Assembly: GCA_944392835.1 (NCBI GenBank)
Contig: CALXYB010000007.1
Coordinates: 22,921 to 86,920 of the forward strand
DNA length: 64,000 nucleotides
From: an uncultured Alphaproteobacteria bacterium
GTDB taxonomy: Bacteria; Pseudomonadota; Alphaproteobacteria; RF32; CAG-239
Reading direction: 5' to 3'
A program made the position numbers and the translations under genes. Below are positions 9,687 to 18,363 of this stretch, in pieces. Each line of letters opens with the position of its first letter. Positions within the stretch are counted from its first letter, which is position 1. The notes under the pieces are model-generated. The model searched no databases. It was given only the letters and a program-made list of their open reading frames with translations, and was not told the DNA's origin.

Positions 9687-10718
9687 ATGGTTGATACGAC
9701 ATTTTTTATCAATAACGGGCCATTTACTTTGCAGCAAGTTGCCGAGATTTGTGAGGCTGAACTTAAAGACGGCGGCAAAGCTAATGCTGAAATCGTGAAT
9801 ATTAATACGATGGAAAAAGCCAGTGCGGGTGAGGTTTGCTTCTTTTATGATAAAAAAGCAAAAGCTAGAGGAGCAGAGATTAAGGCAGAAGCTTGTGTTA
9901 CAACTGAGGAGTTGGCTCCTTTTGTGGCGCAAGGTGTGGCTTTGTTGATTTGTTCTAATCCTAAAATGGCTTTTTTGAAGCTGAATTCTCGTCTTTATGC
10001 CGAATATCAGCCCAGAGCAGATATTGCATCTTCTGCCAGAATCCATCCTTCGGCTATTATCGGGCAAAATTGCAGCATAGGCGATAATGTGGTGATTGGT
10101 GAAAATGTAAGAATCGGTGATAATTGTATGATTGAGGCCGGTGTGGTTATTGCCAGAGGGTGTCAAATCGGAAATAATTGCCGTATCGGGGCTAATGCCA
10201 GCATTGCCTATACAATTATGGGTAATGACTGCTTTATCTATAACGGGGCGAGAATCGGCTCGGATGGTTTTGGTTTTATGATGGTTGCCGGACAACATAA
10301 GCGTATTCCGCAAGTCGGGCGCGTGATTATCGGAAATGATGTTGAAATCGGTGCAAATGCTTGTGTAGACAGAGGTGCATTGGATGACACGGTTATCGGT
10401 GATGGCTGCCGAATTGATAATTTGGTACAAATTGCGCATAATGATAAACTCGGTAAAGGTTGTATCATTGTGGCACAAACGGGAATTGCCGGAAGTTGTA
10501 CTTTCGGTGATTATGTGGTTTGCGGTGGACAGACCGGTTTTGCCGACCATCTAAAGATTGGTTCAGGTGCGCAAATCGGTGCGCAATCGGGTTTGATGCG
10601 TGATGTTGAGCCCGGTGCCGTGATGATGGGATATCCGGCTATCGGAATTAAGGATTTTATGCGCCAGACCGCTTACTTGCAAAAGTTGGTTAAGGGTGAT
10701 AAAAACGAAAATAAGTAA
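9687..10718 (+). CDS. lpxD: UDP-3-O-acylglucosamine N-acyltransferase
   Basis: Third step of lipid A synthesis: adds a 3-hydroxyacyl chain to the 2-amino group of UDP-3-O-acylglucosamine. I take ATG 9687 (343 aa) because GAGGAG lies 7 bases before it; a TTG at 9672 would add only five residues made from the ribosome binding site. An N-terminal uridine-binding domain is followed by left-handed beta-helix hexapeptide repeats from about residue 110 (many IGxNxxIG units) and a helical C-terminus. Follows bamA by 28 bases. Confidence 0.96.
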   Translation: MVDTTFFINNGPFTLQQVAEICEAELKDGGKANAEIVNINTMEKASAGEVCFFYDKKAKARGAEIKAEACVTTEELAPFVAQGVALLICSNPKMAFLKLNSRLYAEYQPRADIASSARIHPSAIIGQNCSIGDNVVIGENVRIGDNCMIEAGVVIARGCQIGNNCRIGANASIAYTIMGNDCFIYNGARIGSDGFGFMMVAGQHKRIPQVGRVIIGNDVEIGANACVDRGALDDTVIGDGCRIDNLVQIAHNDKLGKGCIIVAQTGIAGSCTFGDYVVCGGQTGFADHLKIGSGAQIGAQSGLMRDVEPGAVMMGYPAIGIKDFMRQTAYLQKLVKGDKNENK

Positions 10719-10746
10719 GTTTGTTTTATTTTAAGAAAGGAAGACT

Positions 10747-11196
10747 ATGTCTGAAGTTAAGACTTATCACATTGAAGAAATTATGAATATGTTGCCGCAT
10801 CGGTATCCGTTTTTGTTGGTGGACCGCTTGGAAGTTGAAGTTCCGGGTGAGAAGGGTGTCGGTATTAAAAATGTGACGATGAATGAGGAATTTTTTCAGG
10901 GACATTTTCCCGGTAATCCGGTAATGCCCGGTGTTTTGCAGATTGAGGCTATGGCACAAACTGCCGGTGCTATTGTTGCTTGTTCTGCAGAAGATTATGC
11001 TGAACATAAGCGCGGTGTGTTGTTTATGTCTATTGATGGGGTTAAATTCCGCAAGCCTGTTAAACCCGGTGATCAGTTACGTATGCATGTGGAAAAAATC
11101 AGAGCGCGCCGTAATGTCTATGTCTTCAAAGGCGAGGCTAAGGTTGATGGAAATGTGGTTTCCGAAGCTGAATTTACGGCAATGATTATGGAATAA
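10747..11196 (+). CDS. fabZ: 3-hydroxyacyl-ACP dehydratase FabZ
   Basis: Dehydrates 3-hydroxyacyl-ACP in fatty-acid elongation and competes with lipid A synthesis for the same substrate. The 149-aa hot-dog-fold protein has the catalytic His53 in GHFPGNPVMPG and Glu67 in LQIEAMAQ. AAAGGA precedes the ATG. The run normally continues straight to lpxA, but here a terminator, a minus-strand lipoprotein gene and a structured RNA lie between. Confidence 0.97.
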   Translation: MSEVKTYHIEEIMNMLPHRYPFLLVDRLEVEVPGEKGVGIKNVTMNEEFFQGHFPGNPVMPGVLQIEAMAQTAGAIVACSAEDYAEHKRGVLFMSIDGVKFRKPVKPGDQLRMHVEKIRARRNVYVFKGEAKVDGNVVSEAEFTAMIME

Positions 11197-11212
11197 GCTC
11201 AGATTAAAAAAA

Positions 11213-11245
11213 CAAAAAAGGCGGGATAGTCCCGCCTTTTTTTAT
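11213..11245. terminator. intrinsic terminator between fabZ and the lipoprotein gene
   Basis: GGCGGGA / TCCCGCC with a TAG loop, an A-run before it and a T-run after it, so it can work in both directions. The stop of the minus-strand lipoprotein gene lies in its right flank. Confidence 0.88.
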
Positions 11246-11661
11246 TTTATCGGAGACATATTTAGATTTACTTCTTCATCAAGGTAATACATATCTCCGG
11301 TTATGGGGTCTATAATTAAGTAGCCAATTAAACCTCCAATAACTAAATTTCCAGCCCAGTACCAGCTGCTAACATGCCAATCTATAATACTGGTTTGTGT
11401 CTTGAAACCATCTTTTGATGCAACAATGGTATATTTTTCTGGGTTGAAATAGCCACTTTTAGAGGCCGTTTTTAGTGTTAGGGTTGTCGGAGTTTGTCCC
11501 TCATAAATGAGTTCTCCGGCTTTGTTAGTAACTCTGATATCTACTTTTTCTACATTAGCTTTAATGGGGACAGCTTGGTTGTTGTCTCTCATTACTGTTG
11601 CGCAACTACAGAGAAAGTTACTAAAAACTCCCAAAGTTAAAATTAAAAATAGTTTTTTCAT
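11242..11661 (-). CDS. small lipoprotein of unknown function
   Basis: A 139-aa protein with a lipoprotein signal peptide (hydrophobic run, then FLCSCA with the lipid-bearing Cys at about residue 20). The mature part starts with a short beta-rich domain (about residues 35-90) resembling a PEGA-type repeat and ends with a hydrophobic glycine-rich stretch (GGLIGYLIIDPITG) and MYYLDE. I do not know its role; it is probably anchored in the outer membrane. AAGGA lies 8 bases before the ATG. The gene is isolated, on the opposite strand to the lipid A operon, and starts 28 bases after the structured RNA at 11689-11888, the same arrangement as the lipoprotein genes at 43.5 kb. Confidence 0.8.
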   Translation of the reverse strand: MKKLFLILTLGVFSNFLCSCATVMRDNNQAVPIKANVEKVDIRVTNKAGELIYEGQTPTTLTLKTASKSGYFNPEKYTIVASKDGFKTQTSIIDWHVSSWYWAGNLVIGGLIGYLIIDPITGDMYYLDEEVNLNMSPIK

Positions 11662-11688
11662 ACGATTTCACATCCTTGTTTGATAGTT

Positions 11689-11888
11689 AAAACAAAACCC
11701 ACCAAAAGGTGGGCGGATGTTCAGAAACCGTTAAAATAAACAAACAACGGCTCGGCTTATTCAGCACATAGCCTTATTCACCGACATCCACCCTTGTAGG
11801 TAGAAATCGGCATATGGTTTTAAGTCGCTATGCTTGCGACTGTTTATTTTAAAGGGTTTCTGACGCCCTAGATATATTTATATATCCG
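11689..11888 (-). ncRNA. structured RNA, copy 1, with terminator, upstream of lipoprotein gene
   Basis: Read on the minus strand: a 5' hairpin (11871-11886), a conserved GGGC, a long closing helix (11842-11862 with 11722-11741), an inner hairpin AGTCGC/GCGACT (11823-11841), a strongly conserved core (11754-11808), a 3' ACATCCGCCC (11711-11720) and a terminator CCCACC/GGTGGG followed by U-rich sequence (11698-11713, U-tract to 11689). The core is nearly identical to the element at 43283-43492 while helix arms differ and still pair. It precedes a lipoprotein gene by 28 bases. A leader (attenuator or riboswitch-like) or a free small RNA are both possible. No class recognised. Confidence 0.75.
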
Positions 11889-12043
11889 AGTAAGAGGTTA
11901 TAAGTTATTGATGAATTTGTAAAGTATAAAAAAAATCGCAAATAGCGAAATAAATTGTAAGGAATTGTGTTTTTACATTGTAATTAAAAACATATAGCTT
12001 ATTATCAGTTTATGTTTAACTTTTTTGATGAGGAAATAATACC
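11889..12043. other. AT-rich intergenic stretch between the RNA element and lpxA
   Basis: No coding potential seen. On the minus strand TATAAC (11897-11902) with TTTACA 15 bases upstream could be a weak promoter for the RNA. On the plus strand a GAGG site precedes lpxA; since fabZ ends in a terminator, lpxA needs its own promoter in here, but I see no convincing match. Confidence 0.35.
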
Positions 12044-12841
12044 ATGTCTAATATTCATCCTTCCGCTGTTGTTGAAGATGGTGCTCAGATTGCGGCCAGT
12101 GCAAAAATAGGTCCTTTATGCTATGTGAGCAGCCGTGCGAAAATCGGTGAAAATGTACAACTGATTGCTCATGTTACGATTTTGGGCGACACCACCATCG
12201 GCGAAGGGACGATTGTATTTCCGGGAGCCGTTTTGGGGGCCGGTCCGCAAGACCATGGTAATGAGTTTAAGGAAGAGGCTAAACTGATTATCGGCAAACG
12301 CAATATTATTCGTGAGAATGTTACGATGCATGCCGGTACGCCGAAAGAACACTTTACAACCACAGTCGGTGATGACGGTATGTTTATGATTAACTCCCAT
12401 GTGGCTCATGACTGTGTTGTCGGTAATAATGTAATTATGACAAATAACGCTGTTATCGGCGGACATGTTCGTATCGGTGATGGTGCGATTTTGGGTGGTA
12501 ACTGTGCCGTTCACCAGTTTGTTCGTATCGGTCGCAAAGCCATGATTGGTGGTATGACGGGCGTTGACCGCGATGTTATTCCGTTTGGTATCGTTACCTG
12601 CGACAGAGGTAAATTGCGCGGTTTGAACGTTATCGGTTTGAAGCGTAGCGGTATTGATGAGAAAGTTGTTAAGTCTATCAGCCATGCTTATATGTATATC
12701 TTCAAAGGAAAAGAGGACAACTTTGAAACACGTCTGCAAAAGGCCAAAGAAAAATATAAAGACAATGAGATGGTTATGGAGCAGATTGCCTTTATTGAAG
12801 AGGCTTTAGACGGTCGTCGTAAGATTATGGTTTCCGACTAA
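12044..12841 (+). CDS. lpxA: UDP-N-acetylglucosamine O-acyltransferase
   Basis: First step of lipid A synthesis: transfers 3-hydroxyacyl from ACP to UDP-GlcNAc. The 265-aa protein is a left-handed beta-helix with hexapeptide repeats over about residues 4-190, followed by an alpha-helical C-terminus (SGIDEKVVKSISHAYMYIF). The catalytic His lies in the ENVTMHAGTP segment and the HVAHDCVVGNN motif is typical. Length and motifs fit family members. A terminator separates it from lpxI. Confidence 0.97.
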   Translation: MSNIHPSAVVEDGAQIAASAKIGPLCYVSSRAKIGENVQLIAHVTILGDTTIGEGTIVFPGAVLGAGPQDHGNEFKEEAKLIIGKRNIIRENVTMHAGTPKEHFTTTVGDDGMFMINSHVAHDCVVGNNVIMTNNAVIGGHVRIGDGAILGGNCAVHQFVRIGRKAMIGGMTGVDRDVIPFGIVTCDRGKLRGLNVIGLKRSGIDEKVVKSISHAYMYIFKGKEDNFETRLQKAKEKYKDNEMVMEQIAFIEEALDGRRKIMVSD

Positions 12842-12849
12842 ACTTTTTT

Positions 12850-12892
12850 AGGGCTTCTGGCACTACTTGTTGTGTGGCAGAAGCCTTTTTTG
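12850..12892 (+). terminator. intrinsic terminator after lpxA
   Basis: GGCTTCTG (12852-12859) pairs with CAGAAGCC (12878-12885), followed by six Ts. lpxI starts only 28 bases later, so it may be partly read through. Confidence 0.75.
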
Positions 12893-12919
12893 TTTTTATT
12901 TGTTTATCTGGTTTGAAAT

Positions 12920-13759
12920 ATGACTTCTGACTTCAAAAAACTTGGTATTATCGCCGGTGGCGGCAGTATTCCGAAAATGCTGGTTGAACATTGCCAGAAA
13001 ATCAATCGGCCTTTTTTTGTGATTGCGATTGAGGGGAATGCTGATAAATCTTGGGTAAATGAGAATGTTCCGCATTTATGGATAAGAATCGGCCAAGCCG
13101 GAACGGGTTTTAAGAAGCTGCATGATGAAAAAGTTGAAGAAGTGATTATGATTGGAACAATCAAAAGACCGAGCTTTTTTGATTTGATTCCCGATATGCG
13201 GACAACGGCTTTTTTTGCTAAAATCGGAGCTAAGTCTTTGGGCGATGACGGCATTTTGCGCGCCTTGGTCAAAGAGATTGAAGCTGAAGGTATGGTTGTT
13301 CGCGGCGTGCACGAAGTGATGCAGGATTTGCTGGTTAAAAAAGGTTGTCTGACAAAGTGCAAACCGAATAAGCAAGCGCAAGAAGATATTCGCCGCGGCG
13401 TGGAAGTGGCTTTGACCTTGGGTAAGCTAGATGTCGGGCAGGCCGTGGTTGTGCAGCAAGGATTGGTTTTGGCTGTTGAGGGAATTGAGGGGACGGATGA
13501 GCTCCTTAAACGCTGCAAAGATTATAAACGTAAAGGCGATGGTGGGGTTTTGGTCAAGCTCAGAAAACCACAGCAAGATATGCGGATTGATTTGCCAACA
13601 ATCGGAGCACAAACGATTAAGCGTGCTAAAGAAAGCGGCTTGCGCGGAATTGCCGTTCATGCCGGAAATGGTTTGATTGTGGATGAAGCCGATGTGATTA
13701 AGTTGGCGGATAAAGAAGGACTTTTTGTTATCGGAGTTGAACCTAATGACTATCTCTGA
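12920..13759 (+). CDS. lpxI: UDP-2,3-diacylglucosamine diphosphatase LpxI (DUF1009)
   Basis: Hydrolyses UDP-2,3-diacylglucosamine to lipid X and UMP; the alphaproteobacterial replacement of LpxH. The 279-aa protein starts KLGIIAGGGSIPKML (N-terminal Rossmann-like half) and has the C-terminal catalytic half with EGTDELLKR and VLVKLRKPQQDMRIDLPTIG, both hallmarks of this family. It lies between lpxA and lpxB as in other Alphaproteobacteria and overlaps lpxB by 14 bases. Confidence 0.95.
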   Translation: MTSDFKKLGIIAGGGSIPKMLVEHCQKINRPFFVIAIEGNADKSWVNENVPHLWIRIGQAGTGFKKLHDEKVEEVIMIGTIKRPSFFDLIPDMRTTAFFAKIGAKSLGDDGILRALVKEIEAEGMVVRGVHEVMQDLLVKKGCLTKCKPNKQAQEDIRRGVEVALTLGKLDVGQAVVVQQGLVLAVEGIEGTDELLKRCKDYKRKGDGGVLVKLRKPQQDMRIDLPTIGAQTIKRAKESGLRGIAVHAGNGLIVDEADVIKLADKEGLFVIGVEPNDYL

Positions 13760-14915
13760 CAGAAAACTTAAAATCTATTTAGTGGCAGGGGAGCCCTCCG
13801 GAGATGCGCTCGGGGCCAGATTGATGCGTGCCATGAAGAAAAAAACAAACGGTAATGTGGAATTTTTTGGTCTCGGCGGAGATTTGATGGCAGGCGAGGG
13901 GATTAAGCCTCTGTTTGATATTTCTGATTTGGCGATTATGGGTTTGGCAGAGATTATTCCGAGTATTCCGAAAGTTTTGCGCCATATTAAGGAAACGGTT
14001 GATGATATTATCAGAGTTCAGCCGGATGTCGTGGTTACGATTGACAGTTGGAGTTTTGCTTCCAGAGTTCAGAAAGCCTTGCGCAAAAAGAAGACGGGAA
14101 TCCCGCAAGTGCATTATGTCGCGCCGCAAGTTTGGGCATGGAAAAAGAAACGTGCCAAAACAATGTATAAATATGTTGACCATTTGTTGACGCTTTTGCC
14201 GCAAGAGCCGAAATATTTTACGCCTTATCATCTGCCGACAACGTTTGTCGGGCATCCGGTGATTGAGAGCAACGTTACCAAGGGTGATGCTCAGGCTTTC
14301 AGACAGAAATATGCCATTGCGCCGGAAAAAAGGATTATTGCCGTGCTTCCGGGGTCTAGGCATAATGAAGTGGCGTGCTTGCTTCCGGTGTTTTTGGAAA
14401 CAGCCAAACAGATGCACCAGATGGATGAAAACTTTTGCTTTGTAATTCCGACGGTTCAAACGGTGGCTAAGCGGGTCAAAGAAATGGTCAAAGATTGCGG
14501 CGTGGATATTTTGGTGGTGGAAACGGAAGAAGACAGGCATAATGCTTTTGTGGCCTCAGAGGCGGCAATTGCAGCTTCCGGAACGGTGGCTTTGGAATTG
14601 ACTATCGCTAATATTCCGCATATTGTGGCCTACAAGGTTTCGCCGATGTCAGCAATGTTGGTTAAGCATTTTTTGCATATTCAGTTTGTGAATTTATCTA
14701 ATATTTTGCTTGGGCGGGAGATTATTCCGGAGCTTTTGCAAGAGAGGTGTATTCCGGTTAATATATTGTCTTATATGAAAAATATATTATCTCATGGCGA
14801 TTGGTATGATAAACAGATGGAAGGGTTTGAGAAAGTGCGCCGTATTTTGGGAATGGGCGAGCAAACACCGAGCGAAAATGCGGCTGATGCCATATTTAAG
14901 TTGATTAAAAAGTAG
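13746..14915 (+). CDS. lpxB: lipid-A-disaccharide synthase
   Basis: GT19 peripheral membrane glycosyltransferase joining lipid X and UDP-2,3-diacylglucosamine into the tetraacyl disaccharide. I take ATG 13746 (389 aa); an upstream TTG would extend the overlap with lpxI. Motifs: LVAGEPSGDALGARLM at the N-terminus, VDSWSF-like TIDSWSF, HYVAPQVWAWKKKRA, FVGHPV, VLPGSRHNEV, and the C-terminal ASGTVALELTI. Ends the lipid A operon. Confidence 0.96.
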   Translation: MTISDRKLKIYLVAGEPSGDALGARLMRAMKKKTNGNVEFFGLGGDLMAGEGIKPLFDISDLAIMGLAEIIPSIPKVLRHIKETVDDIIRVQPDVVVTIDSWSFASRVQKALRKKKTGIPQVHYVAPQVWAWKKKRAKTMYKYVDHLLTLLPQEPKYFTPYHLPTTFVGHPVIESNVTKGDAQAFRQKYAIAPEKRIIAVLPGSRHNEVACLLPVFLETAKQMHQMDENFCFVIPTVQTVAKRVKEMVKDCGVDILVVETEEDRHNAFVASEAAIAASGTVALELTIANIPHIVAYKVSPMSAMLVKHFLHIQFVNLSNILLGREIIPELLQERCIPVNILSYMKNILSHGDWYDKQMEGFEKVRRILGMGEQTPSENAADAIFKLIKK

Positions 14916-15032
14916 TTTTGATTTTTTTAATTTGACAGAAATGTCCAAAAGTTTTATTTAGAAAAGAGTTTTTATTTAAGAATATGTTTAACTGCGTGAG
15001 ACATTTTTGTTTTGCGCCTAAAGTTTATCATT

Positions 15033-15425
15033 ATGAACCTAAAAAAATTATGGCAGGTTTTATTTCCAAAACCGAGTTATCCGACTAGTGATGCGGAAGT
15101 TATTGCTCTGATGCAGAGCGAGTTGCAAAAACAAAATATTCAGATAGACATATCGCCTAAGGATTTGTCTTTTGGATATTGGGTTGAGCAGGGAAAAAGT
15201 AACGTTGTTGTTGTTTATAATGTTTTTCATCATGTCGGCACAAAACGGCTGTTGCTTAAAATGGATAAAAAACTGATGCTTGTTCCTTGGACAAGTGATA
15301 ATCTAATGTCAACTCCGATAGATTTGGGGGTGGACAAGGATCATTTGTTGGAAGACAGCTTTTATTGTTGGGGGCTGTTTGTTGACAAAGGTCATTTTAG
15401 TTTGTCGCGTTTTGTGAAGAACTAA
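15033..15425 (+). CDS. hypothetical protein
   Basis: I do not recognise this protein. From ATG 15033 it has 130 aa (an upstream TTG would add seven). It has no signal peptide or membrane segment, and looks like a small soluble alpha/beta protein with a beta-rich middle (about residues 45-95, FGYWVEQGKSNVVVVYN). No clear ribosome binding site precedes it, and it is separated from lpxB by about 115 AT-rich bases. Could be a strain-specific gene. Confidence 0.55.
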   Translation: MNLKKLWQVLFPKPSYPTSDAEVIALMQSELQKQNIQIDISPKDLSFGYWVEQGKSNVVVVYNVFHHVGTKRLLLKMDKKLMLVPWTSDNLMSTPIDLGVDKDHLLEDSFYCWGLFVDKGHFSLSRFVKN

Positions 15426-15532
15426 AATGAAAGATTTTTTTAAGTTGTCAGACTGTTGAAGTTTGGCAACTTTTTTTTGCATTCTGTTTGAGTTGGCATT
15501 ACATTATAGAAAAATTTTGGTCAGGGTGCAAA

Positions 15533-17581
15533 ATGCAGATTTTTCTTTATAAACTTAAAGAGATGTTTTTAGAAGAACGAGAGCGCTGGTTTATGTGGAT
15601 TCCGGTGTTGTTCGGGATGGGAATCGGTGTTTATTTTTTGTTGCCTGAAGAGCCATCAAAATGGATTGTGCTCGGTGTGATTGAGGCTTTGTTGGTGTTG
15701 GCTTACATCTGGCGGTATTCTCCGGCAAGGTTGACTGCTCTTCTGATTATAATGATTATGGCTTTGGGGTTTGCCAATATTCAACTCAAAACGATTTATT
15801 TGGCCAGAAACGAGATTATTCCTTATGACCGCAAACTTTATCTGACGGGCAGGGTTTCCGAGCTTGGCACAAATTATCGCGGTAATCCGCGCTTTGTGTT
15901 GGAAGATGTGCGGGATTTTGATGGTAATGAGTTGAAGGGAAAATATCGCATCAGCTTGACTTCTAAGAGCTCGCAACCGCAAAATGGTCAATGTGTGGAG
16001 CTTATCGGTACGGTTTCGGCACCGCCCAGACCGAATATGGTCGGCGGGTATCAGATGGATAGAAAGCTTTTTTATGAAGGAATTACGGCGACAGGCTTTG
16101 CCGCATCGCGCGCTTTGCCAGTTGATTGTGAAAAAGAACTTCCGTTTGTGGCAAAATTAGAAAAAGCAGCATCGGATTTGAGAGCAAAAATCGTGGCAAA
16201 AATTGAGGCTGTTTTGCCTGAAGATGAAGCAGGAATTACGGCGGCAATCGTGGCCGGAGAGAGGGGCGGAATCCGCCAAGAGATTACGGAAAATTATCGT
16301 GATTCCGGTTTGGCGCATTTCTTGTCTATCTCCGGTTTGCACATGAGTATGTTGGCCGGTTTGATGTTCTTTTTGGTGCGTTTGGTACTTGCTTTGATTC
16401 CGCCGCTTTCTCTGCGCTATGATTCTAAAAAAGTGGCTGCAGTATTTGCTATTTTTATGAGTGCGGTTTATTTGGTCATATCAGGTGCGGAGATTCCGAG
16501 CCAGAGAGCTTTTATTATGACCTTTATTGTTTTGCTCGGGGTTTTGTTCTCGCGCAAGGCTATCTCTATGCGGATGATTTCTTGGGCGGGGCTTATTGTC
16601 TTAATCCTTTCTCCACAGGCCTTAATCAGCGCCAGTTTTCAGATGTCTTTTGCGGCTGTGGTGGCATTGATTGCTTTTTATGAGCGGTTTGCGGCACCAT
16701 TGCATCGGTTCTTAAACGGTTCAAGAGATGACGGACTTTCTTTGCCGGTTAAGATTTTGCGCATTGTCTTTGCTTATGTTTTGGGTATTTTGGTTTCGGA
16801 TTTGGTGGCGAGTTTGGCAACTTTGCCTTTCTCTATTTATCATTTTAATCAGATTGCATTATACACGACTTTCGGCAATCTTTTAGCCGGACCGATTATC
16901 GGTTTGGTGATTATGCCTTTTGTGCTGATTGCGCTTTTGCTGATGCCGTTTAATTTGGAGGTTTTGGCGCTTAAAATTGTTGGTTTTGGTGTAGAAAAAG
17001 TCAATGAAATTACGGCTTATGTTGGCTCAATGCCTGAGGCCGGATATCGGGTTGTGGCAATGCCTTTTTGGGGATTGTTGCTGATTGTGCTTGGCGGTTT
17101 GTGGTTGTGTATTTGGCGGTTGAAATGGCGTTTGTGGGGCTGGATTTTAATCGTTGTTGGCAGTTTGAGTATCCTTACAGTCAGAATTCCAAATGTTATG
17201 GCGGATAAGTATGGTGAAGTTTTTGCGCTCAAGGATGAGCAAGGCAAGCTGGTTATTCTGCCATCTCGCGGAAACAGCTTTACCAAGAAGATTTGGCTGG
17301 AAAAGACAGCTAATAAAAAGCTTTCAAAAGAAGATAGTCGTCAGTTGAAAAAGATTTTTGACGGAAAGCTGATAGATAAATCTTGGCTTGATTTGGAATG
17401 TGATGAACGTGAATGCTTATATAAAAACGCTGTTAAAATCATCAAGTTTGGCGGCGTGGAAGTTGACGGACAAGAAGTTGATTTGCATAAGGCAGACGGT
17501 GCGCGCTTCTTTATTGGCAAAGACGGCAAGGTCGTAACTGAGACGGTTCGCGGTTATACGGGGAAACGCCCTTGGAACTGA
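15533..17581 (+). CDS. comEC: ComEC/Rec2-type DNA-uptake channel
   Basis: Inner-membrane channel proposed to carry single-stranded DNA into the cytoplasm during transformation. ATG 15533 gives 682 aa. N-terminal membrane segments flank a DUF4131-type OB-like region (about residues 95-190), followed by the Competence domain with multiple membrane helices (AIVAGERGGI, LAHFLSISGLHMSM, ISGAEIPSQRAFIM). The C-terminus ends in a short soluble domain finishing RGYTGKRPWN, typical of alphaproteobacterial ComEC lacking the metallo-beta-lactamase domain. Likely partner of DprA at 1.4 kb; no pilus genes are seen here. Confidence 0.93.
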   Translation: MQIFLYKLKEMFLEERERWFMWIPVLFGMGIGVYFLLPEEPSKWIVLGVIEALLVLAYIWRYSPARLTALLIIMIMALGFANIQLKTIYLARNEIIPYDRKLYLTGRVSELGTNYRGNPRFVLEDVRDFDGNELKGKYRISLTSKSSQPQNGQCVELIGTVSAPPRPNMVGGYQMDRKLFYEGITATGFAASRALPVDCEKELPFVAKLEKAASDLRAKIVAKIEAVLPEDEAGITAAIVAGERGGIRQEITENYRDSGLAHFLSISGLHMSMLAGLMFFLVRLVLALIPPLSLRYDSKKVAAVFAIFMSAVYLVISGAEIPSQRAFIMTFIVLLGVLFSRKAISMRMISWAGLIVLILSPQALISASFQMSFAAVVALIAFYERFAAPLHRFLNGSRDDGLSLPVKILRIVFAYVLGILVSDLVASLATLPFSIYHFNQIALYTTFGNLLAGPIIGLVIMPFVLIALLLMPFNLEVLALKIVGFGVEKVNEITAYVGSMPEAGYRVVAMPFWGLLLIVLGGLWLCIWRLKWRLWGWILIVVGSLSILTVRIPNVMADKYGEVFALKDEQGKLVILPSRGNSFTKKIWLEKTANKKLSKEDSRQLKKIFDGKLIDKSWLDLECDERECLYKNAVKIIKFGGVEVDGQEVDLHKADGARFFIGKDGKVVTETVRGYTGKRPWN

Positions 17582-17653
17582 TAAAGGCTTTGACTTGGGA
17601 ACAGTAAAAGAGTATAATAAGAGAAGTTTATATTAGAAACAGAGGATGAAAAA

Positions 17654-18058
17654 ATGAGTGTGGAAGTGGTTTTGCCTTATCCCTCACAAGCGGCGGTTAA
17701 TTTTCAGCTTTTGGCCGGTTTTATGAAAAAAGCTGCTGATTTTGCCGATGATACGGGGCGCAAGCTTTTAAAAGTCTTTAAAGCCGTTGTCATAACAGAT
17801 GATGCCGATGGTGAGTGTCGCAAAGAAGATATGATTGATTTGGCGCGCCACGAGGCTTTTTTAGAGTTGGTTAAAAGACCGGAAACGGTTGATGAGGAAA
17901 TGTATCGTAAGGTGTTTTATGAAAAGCTCAAACGCGTTTTGACCAACTTGGTTATGCTTGAGGATATTCCGCTTTATCAGGTTTTGACCGAGCAAGAGCA
18001 GCGCGTGATTGACGGTGTTTTTGATAAATTATTGAAGTTGGCAGAGACGGAGGAATAA
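17654..18058 (+). CDS. hypothetical protein, first of a two-gene pair
   Basis: Unrecognised 134-aa, mostly helical, acidic soluble protein with no signal peptide or membrane segment. AGAGGA precedes its ATG. It is followed after 3 bases by a 61-aa gene whose ribosome binding site (GGAGG) lies at its own end, so the two are almost surely co-translated and may interact. Lies 72 bases after comEC. Confidence 0.7.
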   Translation: MSVEVVLPYPSQAAVNFQLLAGFMKKAADFADDTGRKLLKVFKAVVITDDADGECRKEDMIDLARHEAFLELVKRPETVDEEMYRKVFYEKLKRVLTNLVMLEDIPLYQVLTEQEQRVIDGVFDKLLKLAETEE

Positions 18059-18061
18059 GCT

Positions 18062-18247
18062 ATGGCTATTGAAGTTTCTAAGGAAAAATTTAAATCTACC
18101 GTCGGCTTGGGGATGCAACATGCTAATGTTCAGATACGTGAGGTGGTAACCGCTTTGTCTGAATATAACAAAGAGCAGAAAAAAGATGAGACTAAGCAAG
18201 AGCTTAGCCCCAAGGTTTTGGAAAAGTTAACAAGCAGAGAATATTAA
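18062..18247 (+). CDS. small hypothetical protein, second of the pair
   Basis: A 61-aa hydrophilic, helical, lysine/glutamate-rich protein starting MAIEVSKEKFKS. No known domain recognised. The GGAGG site before its ATG overlaps the end of the preceding gene, which supports it being real despite its size. It may be a binding partner or regulator of the 134-aa protein. Confidence 0.62.
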   Translation: MAIEVSKEKFKSTVGLGMQHANVQIREVVTALSEYNKEQKKDETKQELSPKVLEKLTSREY

Positions 18248-18363
18248 TGCCACCCTTAAAGTGTGTTTTTGTTTGTGTATATTATTTTAGTTGTTGACTT
18301 ACGGCTTTAGTTAGGTTACAGAGTAATCTATACTAAAGTTTTAATTTTATAAGGGAAAATTAT

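Noticed and set aside
9600..10550. 316-codon minus-strand open frame opposite lpxD
   Set aside because: Periodic composition mirrors the hexapeptide repeats of lpxD on the other strand.
11689..11888. Possibility that the RNA is tmRNA, 6S RNA, SRP RNA or RNase P RNA
   Set aside because: None of the sequence signatures I know for these (tag frame, SRP GNAR loop, RNase P GAGGAAAGTC) is present, and two copies before lipoprotein genes fit poorly.
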